64,000 bases of DNA from Drosophila pseudoobscura. Its lineage: Eukaryota > Arthropoda > Insecta > Diptera > Drosophilidae. Of the stretch, positions 44,749 to 56,250 are shown piece by piece. The translations under genes were made by a program, and so were the position numbers. The stretch spans positions 29,264,001 through 29,328,000 of the forward strand of contig NC_046679.1 of assembly GCF_009870125.1 (NCBI RefSeq), in the 5' to 3' direction. Each line of letters opens with the position of its first letter. Position 1 is the stretch's first letter. The notes below the pieces were generated by a model. The model searched no databases, was not told where the DNA came from, and saw only the letters and a program-made list of their open reading frames with translations.

Positions 44749-46378
44749 ATGGTGAGGCGCCTGGGCTTTGCTGGTCTGCTGGTCGTGGCTCTACTTGGCC
44801 AGCAGACCGCCCAGACTGCCAACATTTTGGCGGTATTTGCGTATTCGTTTGGTTCCTCTTATGTGCTAGTCAAACCCTATCTACAGAACCTCGTCCAGCG
44901 GGGACACCAACTGACTGTGATATCGGCGCCAGTCTCTTACATGGGCGACATCGAAGGGGTTCAGCATATACGCGTGGAGAGCCTGAAAAAGCTGAGTAAA
45001 GGTATGGGCACTTCAAGAGATAGTTGGACTTTAATAAACCCATACATTCACAGACCTCGAGGAGTACGACTATGAGACGGAAATGACCAGCAAATGGGCA
45101 GAGGCTTCGTTCGTCGCTGATTACTTCTACAACTGTTCCAAGCTGATTCTCGAGGAGCCTGGCGTGCGCTCCCTGCTCCAGAATGCCAGTGCCCAGTTCT
45201 CGATGGTTATCCTGGAGGCAGCCCATACAGATGCCCTTTATGGCTTTGCCAAGCACTACAATGCCTCTCTGGTGGGCATTTCAGCCTTTGGTGGGGCCTG
45301 GAACATTGACTTCCTAGCCGGCAATTCGGCGCCGAGTGTCTATGAGCCCATGTCCGCTCTGGGCTTCTCCCGCGGCCTCAGTCTCGTTGAGAAAATGAAA
45401 AATCTGATATTTATCAGCGAGGAGCGTCTGGTGGAGAGATTTATCTATCTACCGGGTCAGATTGAGCTCTACAAGCGATACTTCTCTTTTGAGGCGAGCA
45501 GTCTTCACGAGATTCGCAAGAAATTTTCCCTGATCTTGCTCAATCAGCATTTCAGTCTCGGTCGAGTGCGATCGAATGTACCCAACCTGGTGGAGGTCGG
45601 CGGCATGCATCTCAGCCAGAAACCCGAGCCTTTGAGTGCAGAGCTTCAGGTTTTTCTGGATGAGGCCGTGCATGGTGCGATATACTTCTCAATGAACTCG
45701 GACATGCTGGATAAATGGTTGCCGCCGAACATGCAAAAGACGATGCTGAACGCCTTTGCTCGGCTCAAGCAGCGCGTTGTCTGGAGAACCACTTTTCAGA
45801 CACCGAATGAATCGAATAACTTGTACGTGAGACCGTGGCATCCACAGCGAGAGATCCTCAACCATCCGAATGTGAAGCTTTACATCACTCAGGTGGGACT
45901 TTTGTCCATCATTGAGGCGTCCTATTATGCTGTGCCCATGCTCTGCATTCCCGCCTATTTCGATCAGTTCAAGAATGCCGATCGATTGGAACGTTTGGGC
46001 ATGGCCAAGACTCTTGATATTTATGCTCTGGACCTTGAGGAGGTCGTCGAAACGATTCACGAGCTTCTCAACAATGACAGCTATGCGAAAAACGCCAAAA
46101 AGCTGTCCATGCGTTTCACCGATCAGCCCATGACTCCGATGGAGACGGCCATTTGGTGGACCGAGTACGTGCTGCGGCACAACGGTGCCGATCATATGCG
46201 AATCGTTGAACAGGACATGTCCCTGATGCAGTACTACAGCGTGGACATATTCTCGGTGCTCTTCGGTCGCATTGGACTCACGGCCTTGATAGTGATCTTC
46301 TTGGGCTACACTGTGGTCACTATAGCTTTGAGGACCACCCAGTATCATCTCAGACTGAGTATACCTGTGGTAACCTAA
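44749..46378 (+). CDS. UGT-9: highly divergent UDP-glycosyltransferase, 525 aa, two exons, probable pseudoenzyme
   Basis: Exons are 44749-45001 and 45054-46378, with one 52-bp phase-1 intron at the cluster-wide position. The full-length frame has a signal peptide (MVRRLGFAGLLVVALLGQQTAQ), a complete acceptor domain and a C-terminal membrane helix (VLFGRIGLTALIVIFLGYTVV). Key residues are changed. The catalytic histidine position is S37 (FGSSYVLVK). FSxGSN is FSMNSDM. WFPQ is WHPQ. The signature HGG is replaced, reading YITQVGLLSIIEA at 361-373, so the histidine that contacts the UDP phosphate is Gln. The later E and DQ (YFDQ) are kept. The tail RLSIPVVT has no KxKxx. The intact frame argues against a dead pseudogene, so a non-catalytic or altered role is likely. 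I start at 44749 because the signal peptide begins there. Possible poly(A) signal AATAAA at 46682-46687. Confidence 0.93.
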
Positions 46379-46796
46379 GGTCACATCCCCATTTCTTTGT
46401 TGCGTATCATTTCTGACCCTTTCTGATTGTTGCAGTCGGTTTTTACAGATAACAGTCGACAGAAATCGGTTGTTGGCCCTGATAAATAGTAAATTTCCAT
46501 CCAATTGTTTGCTGAAATTGATGATAATGAAAATATCTTATCAACAGCGACCTAACTAAGCGACCAATGTTAGGGTCGCTTTTGTGTAGACATATTAAGT
46601 GCATGACAAATTATATTATAATTCAATTATTTTTAAGTTTATTTATTTTGATTTTTTGAATTTCTTTAAGCATTTCGGATAAATAAAACTTTATTTTGAC
46701 TGTTTGGAAAACAATTTAATAGAATTGATGTTTGGCATACATTATTTTTATATCCGATACTCCAAGCGTATGGGGATATATTATTTGTATTGGATT
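46379..46796. other. 3' region of UGT-9
   Basis: AT-rich DNA with AATAAA at 46682-46687, about 300 bp after the UGT-9 stop. No other gene. Confidence 0.45.
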
Positions 46797-47085
46797 TTGT
46801 TCAGGTCGTAAGCAATAACAGGGTAACAGAGCTGTCCAACAGACCAGGTTAACAGTACGTTCCCAATCTCAATTAACAGCCTGTGGGTCTCCCGGTTAGA
46901 GCTCACTGTTAGCGATCTTTTTTAAACGCTTCTGGCCGCTCCCGTTTACTGTTCACTACTAGCGATCTTCTATAACAGTCTGTGACCGCTCCCGTTTACA
47001 TCCCTCTGTTAGCGCTCTTCTATAACAGCCTCTGGCCGCTCCAGCTTACAGCTCACTGTTAGCTCTATCTGACAGCTCCTGAGAG
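46797..47085 (+). repeat. 50-bp minisatellite element, copy 3
   Basis: At least five imperfect units. The clearest period is exactly 50 bp, from TAACAGTCTGTGACCGCTCC at 46975 to TAACAGCCTCTGGCCGCTCC at 47025. The flank downstream repeats CCTCCTACAAA (near 47138 and 47200), which also occurs downstream of copy 1 near 15950. Confidence 0.8.
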
Positions 47086-47838
47086 CGGGCTCGCGCACGG
47101 TTCATTGTTGGAATACTACATTTACAAAAGCAATCCATCCTCCTACAAACATTTCATTCTGTGGATTACTCCTCCTATACCTACAATATTATCCAGCCTC
47201 CTACAAACACATGCTAACCCTTTACATATACCAAAGCCATTCCCAAATCAAAACCTATTCCACATCTATCGATGCCTTGAGGTCAACAATTTCCTTACCT
47301 TTTATTAGCACCCACACAAATCATATCCAGAACTCCCCACAGCGATTATTTTTTCATAATTGCCGTTTTGCCTCGAACTTGAACAAAGAAATTAAATCTA
47401 AAGAAAGGAAAAAGATAAAAATGGCTGATGCCTCCACCCATCGACCCACTCGGCTAACTGCCATGTATATTATAATTAGAAAACTTTACCTCTTTCAGTC
47501 GTTATCTATTCGAAGACCTTTTTATTCCTTCATTCATTTCTTTCTTCGTTGGTTTTTTCCCTTCCTTTGGCCCATAAACCTAACCGCGCTCATTACGCAT
47601 TTTACATCAATCAGCACGTGCCCAGCATGTTTTCAACTCTTTTTCAGCAATATTTATCAAAAAAAAAAGGGGGAAACCTAAAGAAAAAAGAACATTAAAA
47701 TGCGCAGGACAAGCTGGGTGAAAAAAGTGCGCACAATTGCTCTCACAATTGCTGGGGTAGAATAACCCAAAGAAAGTGAACTAGAAGAGGTCTTGAGGTG
47801 TTCTTGAGGTGCAGCAAGAGCTCCACCCTGGAAGCCAC
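47086..47838. other. spacer, no clear gene
   Basis: Open frames on the plus strand (for example 47211-47681) lack recognisable domains. The right part is the possible 3' UTR of the candidate gene at 47839-48045. Confidence 0.4.
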
Positions 47839-48045
47839 TCAAGCGTAATGTGCCTCCTGTCTGTAACGGACCTCCGGACCCATGATAGCCAAGGCAACGA
47901 ACGCCTGGAGCAAAAGAAAAAAAACCCATTCTACAGTGATCTATGAATAAAATGGTTAGCAGCAATCGAAGTAAGATATAAGACCTTAGCCGTTTATCCA
48001 TGGATTTTTATAAAAGATACCTGCATCGACGCCTCATTAAAGAAC
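47839..48045 (-). CDS. candidate 3' end of an unidentified gene, two small coding exons
   Basis: On the minus strand, TTTTTTTTATAG leads into a 25-base exon (48045-48021) that ends CAG before GTATCT. A 116-bp intron with a CTAAC branch-like site and a TTTTTTTTCTTTTGCTCCAG acceptor leads to a last exon (47904-47839). In the frame that stays open, the exons read FFNEASMQ then AFVALAIMGP and EVRYRQEAHYA before TGA at 47841-47839. The first exon needs two bases from an upstream exon, which I cannot find in the AT-rich DNA above 48046. I do not recognise the protein. A very weak likeness to the last helix of HIG1-domain proteins (QGFTV-A-L type) is not enough for a call. An overlapping longer frame (47678-48001, minus) ignores the splice sites. 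The splice signals are good, but coding status is uncertain. Confidence 0.3.
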
Positions 48046-51000
48046 CTATAAAAAAAATTATAACAACACATGAAATAATTTTGTCGATTTTTTAAGAGTT
48101 TTAAAGTATAAAAATTAGGAAAAATAACGCATAAAAACACAAGAAATTTTTTTTTACAAATTTAAAAATACAGCATGAAAATTAATAATTAGGCATGAAA
48201 ATTTATTAAGCACAAGAAAAAACTTGTTGCTACTTTTCGAGAGTTTTTAAAGACACAAATTTGAAAAATTCCCCCTTAAAAATGAATTATTTCGCACAAG
48301 AAATTAATTGAGCACAATAAATACTTTTTTCGACTTTTCAAGAGTATTTAATGTTCAAAATTTTAAAAAATACCGGATAAAAATGAATAATTTTCCACAA
48401 GAAACTAATTAAAAACCAGAAATTAATTTTTTTCGAGTTTTTGAAAGCTTATTATTTCCCCCATGTTAAGCTGAAGCTACAACGTAATCAGGTTGAATGT
48501 ATAAGATACTTAGATTATGAAAAAGGCATTAATTTAAAAAAAAAAAATTGAACAACATATCATTTTTTCATTCAAAAAACCTAGCCTAAAAATTGTCAAA
48601 GTCTATCAGAAAAAGTTTATCTGACATTGTGATATCAGAGAAAATGAATACTGACTTTGTTTGCTGAATGATTCAGTGATTATACAGGGTATATGGGTTA
48701 ATTAAAGAGAAGTCATATCAATGTTTGAACGACTCTCAGGGGCCTGCAACTGGCACATAGAAATGGTTGGTACCATTTTCTGCGATTATCTACATACCAT
48801 TTATCATTTAACATTTTTAATCAAATCAGTGCACACTGTACTTCCAGTTCATCAAATTTATTTGCGTTCTTTTGAAGCTGCCGTTCGGTAATTGAAAACA
48901 AAAATCTATAAAACGCAAACAGTTGCCCACAAAAATGCAAAATTATTTAGACCCTTAAATAAACCAAATGAAAAATATATGTATATGGAATGAAATGAAA
49001 TTTTGTGTGCCCGAAAAGTTGTCATGTTAATAAGTTGGAGTGGGGGGTGAGGAGCCCCCAAAAAGGGACCAATATTGCACTCAACGTGTTTGTCAATTTG
49101 ATGTTTATTGCAGATTTTTATTTGATTTTATGCTTTTGCAGGCATTTGAATTTATGTGCCTGGCCATAAACTGCCAGCGGAGGCTAATCCAAAAATTCTT
49201 GTAAAATTGCCAAAGCCCCACCGAACGGGGGACCTAGGGACTGGGACCTAAGTCAGGCCATTTTTATTGGCCATTTGGCAACGAAGCACTGGTGAAACTT
49301 TTTCTTCCACTGCCGCTGCCACAGCCACTGCCACTGCCACTGCTCTTGGCCAATACTCAAGTGGGCGGCTTTCATTGGCGCTTAACTAACTGAAATGAAG
49401 TAAACTTTTCTTTTGACTTTCATAAGCCTTTTAATAAGCCATAATCCCCTCCGGCATTATCTGGCCACCCCCGTCTCCTCCCCAGCGATAAGCACACCCA
49501 CCACATGCCCCATAATAAAATCTAATTAACATCCCCGTCTAGGCTCAAGAAAACCTCACGCAATAAAAATCATCAATAGTACGAAAGAAGTTTATTAAAA
49601 GTGATTCTCCTTCAGTCCCCCAGGGGCCCGGGGCTGGGATACCAAGAACTAACATTTTAAGGGCTGACTAACTTTATAACATACATGCATGATATAGGGT
49701 GGCTTGGGCATATAGGGGGCTAAGAACAGCTTAGAAGCAAAGATGCTACACTTGGGAAAAAGTGTTCGTTCTTGGTTGATGGATGAGCAAAGGCTTAGCA
49801 TATGAAATGTGTGCTGGGGCATACGAAAAATGTGTATATATATTTTATATTTTAGACTGTGATGCATTGCCTTGGCTCTCAATATTTTCACTTCTTTTTA
49901 AGGAATTTGATGCGTTTTTATTGTGTACTTGTGTTCAGTAATTTTTTTAATAATAATAATTAAAATCTAGTGAAATAAACTCCTGAAAAACCATACATTT
50001 TAATGTTTTACAGGGACCGAAACGATTATAATTTTTATAGAAAAACCTAAGAGAGAATAATATTTTTTTTTTAATTTAAAAAAATTATTTTTATGTATTA
50101 AAATTAGTTTAAATTAAAACAACAAAAAATAAAAAACTAAAAAATAAACATTATAAATTAATTTTCATCATTAATATTGAAAATAAAAGTTATGACTTTA
50201 ATTTAAAAATTTAAAAAAATCTAAAAATCTTAGATGTCTTAAAAATCCTTGAAAAATATATAAATTCTGGAATCTAAAAATGTAGGAAAATCGCCCAAGA
50301 AATATTCAGGGCAAAGTGTTATTGTTATATTGAATTGCCATTCCATTTCTTTCTGTGTAGGCTAGTATTATAGTTTGGTGATTCTTTTCTTAGACACTGT
50401 CTCCCTCGCTGACTGGCTTTCTGTTTCTTATAAGCCTATACTCTATGGACTTGAAGAGTTGTTTGGAATATCTGAGGGTTCTTGTTTTGCTCTAAAAGCT
50501 GAAGGAAATTGTACAAAAACTAAACAAATATTGATGGGTTATGGGAGATAATCCTTCCACAAGATAAAACTAGTATAGATTAAAATTACAATTATATTTT
50601 TGCTCTAAATTATCACCCCTTCACTTGCATTACAGAGCATATCTGCTTCGTTTCGATTGATAAGGGCCATAATTTTTATTTTCCTATGAGTTTGCCTTTT
50701 TATTTTTGTTTTCGTTCCATTCCACGTTAGAAAAGTTATGCGGCAAGCTTTTAATTAGCGCCTGCCAGTCGTCAGGCCCGAATCCCTGAGCGCATTACGC
50801 ATACGCAGCGTTGACGCCGAGGCATGGGGTAGGGGCAGAAGCAGGGTTCTGGCTGGCTCTGGGATTGCCGCTGGCTCTGGTCCGGGCACGATTTTAATTA
50901 ATTAGACTTTTATGAGCCGTGCATGCAGCAGCGGCGGCGGCTAAAGCAGTGGCAATGTCAGGCGTTGGGTTAAAGCCCAGTTATTGTTTTTTCCACACCA

Positions 51001-52339
51001 CCAGCACAGCACGCCCCGCACCACCCCCTTTCGACCATTTTTCGGTGCTTTTCGGCCTGGCCTAATAAGCGTTTCTTGTCGTGGCCACGCTTTCAGGGCT
51101 TAACACCGCCAGGGGAACAGCGGGAGCCACAACAAAATGTGTATCAAAATTTAGCATTTATTTTTGGACAGGACAAGGGATGCTGTGGGGGGGATGGTCT
51201 ACACACATGTCCATTGGCCATGTCGTGTGTGGTAATGAAAATTGCGGCGGCATTATGCTCAACATTTGGCATAATTGCAGTCCAGGATATGCGTTTATGC
51301 TCAGAGATTACTTTTTGTGGTGGCTCGACCGACAGCAGCCACCACCGCCAACAACAACATCGTCCAGCAAATGACCAGCGTAATAAAAGCCAGACGATGT
51401 CGCCTTTTGTATAAAGAAATAAAAATAATTCCACAGAAAACCCCATCCTCCCTTCAGATTCTTTGTTATTGGGTATCTCGCTTTGCTCTGGCTCTCCCTT
51501 TTCCTCTCCTCCTTCTATAATTCCCCCCTTTTTCTTTTCTTTTCCTTTTTTTTTTGGTGGTTTTTGTCAGGCAAATTAATTTCCACTTGTTTCTTGTCGC
51601 CACAAATTTTTGGCGTTGGTTTCATTGTCGGACTTTATGATAGAGAAATGGGGGAAACAAAAATACAGAAATACAAGAGAAGGATGGAATATTTTCTTAA
51701 TCTTCTACTTGAAATGAAATAATAAAGAAATGTCTGAATTTATGGGAAAGCAAGCAGCTGCAAGGCTATCAGCGATCTAGGAGAAAATTCTCAGGGAAGT
51801 TTCTCTTTGATCGATTGTTTTTGCTTTCTTGGGAGCGACTTTTGCGCCGAAAATGCTGTGTATTTTTTTGTGGGTTTCTGGAAAACGACTCATGTGCTCT
51901 CTGTCTTTCGAGTGTACTCTGATATATATTTTTTAATCTAAAGGAATCCCAAAACAGTTTGCCAACAAAACACACATCTGAAAGCCTTCCTACTGTCACT
52001 TCTGAAAGGAATTTACTCAGCAACATACCCACTGGCACTCCATAAATATTCCCTGGCCACATTCCTTTCCCAATTACTGTCATTAAGGGACATAAATTAC
52101 TTGGGATATGTGAAAACAAACAAGCAAAAAAGTGTGAGCAAATCAAACAAAGAGCCAACAAAAACAGTTGCAAAACAATAATTAAAATGCACACGCAACA
52201 ATTTTGCAGCTAGGCAAATGCGAGTGTGTGGCAACAGCAAGAGCCAGCGAATAAAACCTAAAGAATAAACCAAATTATGTTCATTATTATGCATTGGGAA
52301 GTGAGGGACCAGAGCCAGAAGAAGAAGCAACCCGCCCAC
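48046..52339. other. non-coding DNA
   Basis: AT-rich blocks at 48046-48600 and 49900-50300. A motif CGCATTACGCATACGCAGCG lies at 50791-50810. No open frame has protein character. It could be intron or regulatory DNA of a gene extending beyond the window. Confidence 0.4.
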
Positions 52340-52383
52340 CCAGCCCCAGCCCCTGCCCCAGCCCCAGCCCCAGCCCCAGCCAG
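52340..52383. repeat. (CCCCAG)n hexanucleotide repeat
   Basis: About seven imperfect CCCCAG units. The minus strand has regularly spaced GGGG runs, so it could fold as a G-quadruplex. Confidence 0.75.
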
Positions 52384-55300
52384 TGGCAGCCCCGTAATCC
52401 TCTTGTTAAAAATAAACGAAAATAAAAGCAAATGGCGGACAGGGCCAGGGCAAGCGCACACAAAACATAATCATCATAAACCGGAAATATCCCGACGGCA
52501 AAACATCCGAGCATAAATTTTTTAAATAGTCTACAATATTTCGTTGTGCCATACCCCCCACCTTATTATACTCTTAAAGAGGGGTATAGGGTATCTATAG
52601 GGTATCCGATATCTATAAGGAGGAGTCCAGAGTACTGATGGCTGACAAGTTGCCGGAGAAGTGACAGTCGGTAGGGGTTTATCAAGAGCATCTAGAGCTT
52701 CGGTTATGCTGTCCCTTGTCCTGGTGTGTCTCCCCAAAGATGAGGAGGCAGCCAGTGAACGAACGGATGGAGCCCAACGCAAAACTTGGCCAACTGCAAT
52801 AAACACACAAATTAACCCGTAATACCAAGGCCAAGCCCACAGTCCCACAGACAACGTGCCACAATTTCAGTTTGGTATTCCACTGCTGTTGCTGCTGTTC
52901 CTACTGTGGTTATTCCTGGCTGTGGCAACAACGCACATAAATAAAATATTACAATTTTAATTTGTCTCTAATCCCGTTGGACATTGAATGGCTTGTGGCT
53001 GCCACCCCGAGCAGGGCTGGGATTTGGTTTCGCTTCTTGGGTCCGGCTTTCATAACCGACCCATCCGACCCAAGCCAGCCAATGTTTTATCTATATAGAT
53101 TTGTAGCCACGCAACAATGCCTGCATAAATCAAATGAAACTTCCCGCGCGCTGACAGAGCTTATATGATCAGGATGACGATGATGATGCCAAGACAAGAG
53201 GCAGGTCCTAGAGGAGGAGCTTTGTGGCAGGCCCTGACCATGGCCCTGCCTGGAAATAAGTCAAACAGTTGAGCTGGTTGTCTATTTGTTAGGGCTTAAA
53301 ATGCAGGTGGATATAATACGACTGTTCTGAATGATTTGCAGCTGTTCTGTCATATTTTTTTGGTACACGACTTTTTCGAGGTGGATTCATGAGGCAACCG
53401 ACAACTGATCTGCATTGTTAACCCATCATTATACTTTTCCAGACTCACCAAAATTCATTGGATACTTGGGGGCACTGCTCTCTCCACGTCACCGCCCTAT
53501 CATCCTACATAGACAGACCCACAGCCACACGCTGCGTATACGCAATCTGCGCTTACACTTAATTCAGTTGACTAAAATCGCAAACGGTTTCGAGCCACTA
53601 AAAATCGCGATTCGAGTCCCAAGCACTCTCGACAATAGCCGGCAGCACTAACGGCACTAACAGTTACGGCAACAGAAGAGGCCAAAAGCCCAGAAACAAC
53701 AACGAAAATTCAACAAGCTTTGGGGCATGGGGCATGGGGCCAGTGTTGCCATTGCGATTGCTTCTCTCCTGGCTGTGCCGAGGTCCTTTCGAGTTGCCTG
53801 GGCCTTGCCTGGCTATTGCTTTCACGTCTCTTTTATTATTTCACGCCATTTCAACAGCCGTGAGCAACAAGATTATTTATGCGTTTTTCTCGCCCAGTCC
53901 CAGGCACGCTTTAAAATCGTCGAGTCGCAGCGAAAATCCCGGGGTCTGGGCCAATGGAACGCATTTTGTAGACGCGCGTGTTTGGACACAAGTTAGCTGT
54001 TGGGTTGGAGCCTGGGCGGGGGCCCACTTCGCGGCGCTGTTACAATGTGCGGCAAAAGAACCAGGAGGAAAATCTGGTGGAAAGTAGGATGAGGTGGACA
54101 CGGAGCTGGAGCTGGAAATTGGAGTGCCATAAAGAGGGAGACGACGACGGAGTCGTCTGCCACTGTTATTGTGATTTTTGGCAATGAATACGAAATGGTT
54201 GAACATCTCCGTTCTCGTTTTCATTCACGTTCATTCGCTCTTTCTCCTTGGTGTCTCTCCTCATCCCAGCTACCCCATCTCCACTTCCTTGCTGCCTCTT
54301 TAACACAACCATGTCTCGCGCTCTCTCTTTTACACACCCATGTGCCCTCTCTCTCTCTGTCTCTTTTACACACCCATGTGTCTCACTCCCCTTCCTTACT
54401 GCCTCTTACTGCCTCATCGCTCATCACTTTCGTCTCTCTTTGGTCTTTTGACAAATGGCTTCGATGATGTTTTTTATTGCCCAGACCTATCCAATGCCAC
54501 TGCTCTGTGTGTCTATCTATGGCTGGTGACATCGTTATATAGAGTATACATACAGATACATATACCTATATATATATATATATATATATAGTGGTATATA
54601 TCGCATTGCGCATACGTAAACTTCAACTTGCATTTCGGGCATATTTTGTTCATTACAGCCTCCCCCACAGCTCCTCCCTTAACGGTTGGATGTATTTTTG
54701 GGGCTAGTCAAATATTTGTGTGTTCCCCACTCTCTACTACTGTTTTGTATGATTGCCTGTCTCATGAGTTTTATTTGCTGTACTCTATACATAGGAAAGG
54801 TAGTCCAGAACTGACCAGAAGGTGTGCCCTACCCCAAAAAAGGTGCCCTAAGAGGTTTAAAGGTGCCTTAAGAGGTTTGGAAGAGGTCTCTCTCGATATT
54901 TTACACCTATAGACAAGGTTTGAAGCGAGTGAGCCAAGGGTTGGTGGGCGCTTGCCACTCATATATGTACAACTCCACCTCTTTTGATACTCTCCCATCA
55001 AGGGTATTCGCTTGTCCGTCTTTTGTTTGGCTTCACTTTCCCTGGTTTTTCTGTTGGATTTTTCTTTTGGTTTTTCTTTTTTTTTATTGTTGTCATGTTG
55101 CTTTGGCCGTAATGGCAGCTCGTAAAAATGTTTCATTTATGCTAAATTCATTTTTGTGCCTTCGAAATCTGTTGCCGCGCGCCAAAGTAATAAAAGGATT
55201 CTTTCCATTTCCCAGACCCATGCCCATAGACCCATCCATTCATTCGTTTCGTTGTCTTCGCTTTCTTTGTGTGTTTTGTGGCTTCCGCATGCCTCGAATC

Positions 55301-56117
55301 TGCCTCCTTGTTGGCGGCTCTCAGTTTATTGGCCTACAAATTATATTTGCTTTGTTCGGGCAGTTAATGAGTACGTTAATGTTGTGTGTTAGCGCTTTTG
55401 AGTGTTCATAAAATAGGCGAGTGCATACTGGAGTAGAGAGCAGACAGTAAAGTAAATCATGGCCACTCGTCAGCTATTCATGGACTTGGCAGTCCCTCTC
55501 TCTTATTCCTACCCTTTGATGCCGCATAATTACCCAATAATGTGCATTCAAACCTGGTTTCCGCTTTATGATGGCCATGAAAAGTGAACTCCATTAAAGT
55601 GGAAAATATTCGAACAGCCTTCTGTGGCCCCCTAAAAATAGTTCAGAGCTCCACGTCTTCGGCTAATTGCGGAATTCACTTAGAAGCGGAACGGGGCGCC
55701 AATTCAAGTCCAACTTTTCATGGCATACTCAGATTTTTGCAATCTCTTTTAGTAGTGGTGGCTCTGACCCGCTCCGCTGTGGGGTGGAGACAAATCAGAA
55801 ACCCAACAAGCTGTGCAACCCCCCCAACGGACACCACGGATCAGCGACCCACCAGCATCCGAGTCTCTGGCCAGAGCCCACCGAAGCGTGGAGCAAGTGA
55901 CAAGCATTAAAACTGGTGGAGAAGGCGACTGTAAGCCACCCAACCGCCATGTCATTAAATGCGAGAATCCATTAAAAGCCGAAAATCAAACCAACTTTAT
56001 TGAATATCAAATTAACATGTTCATAAAAATGCGCACATTAAATTAAAAGCCAGCGCGCTGGATGATGGCAAACGAACAGAGACAGTACCAGAGCCACTAA
56101 AAGAGGACCAGGATGCA
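52384..56117. other. non-coding DNA
   Basis: Contains a (TA)n run near 54568-54590. A GCGAGTGAGCC(A)AGGGTTGG string at about 54928 resembles the Helitron-like terminal block near 14523. I see no gene. Confidence 0.4.
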
Positions 56118-56250
56118 GAGTCAGCAAAGGAGAGACAGTATCCAGAGTCAGCGAAGGAGAGACAGTATCCATAGTCAGCAAAGGAGAGACAATATCCATA
56201 GTCCGGGAAAGAGAGACAGTATCCAGTATAGTCCGGGAAAGAGAAGGAAA
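56118..56250. repeat. 27-bp minisatellite, about 4.5 copies
   Basis: Units of AGTCAGCAAAGGAGAGACAG plus TATCCAG repeat every 27 bp from 56119. The last copies have AGTCCGGGAAAGAGAGACAG. Since 27 is a multiple of three, the minus strand stays open (frame 56278-56021) and reads a nine-residue repeat, GYCLSFADY. Nothing else suggests a gene. Confidence 0.75.

Noticed and set aside
47678-48001. 107-codon minus-strand frame through 47.7-48.0 kb
   Set aside because: It reads across the intron and splice sites of the better-supported two-exon model and uses a different frame.
53560-53625. GATTCGAGTCCCAAGC, resembling a tRNA B box
   Set aside because: No matching A box, acceptor stem or cloverleaf could be drawn around it.
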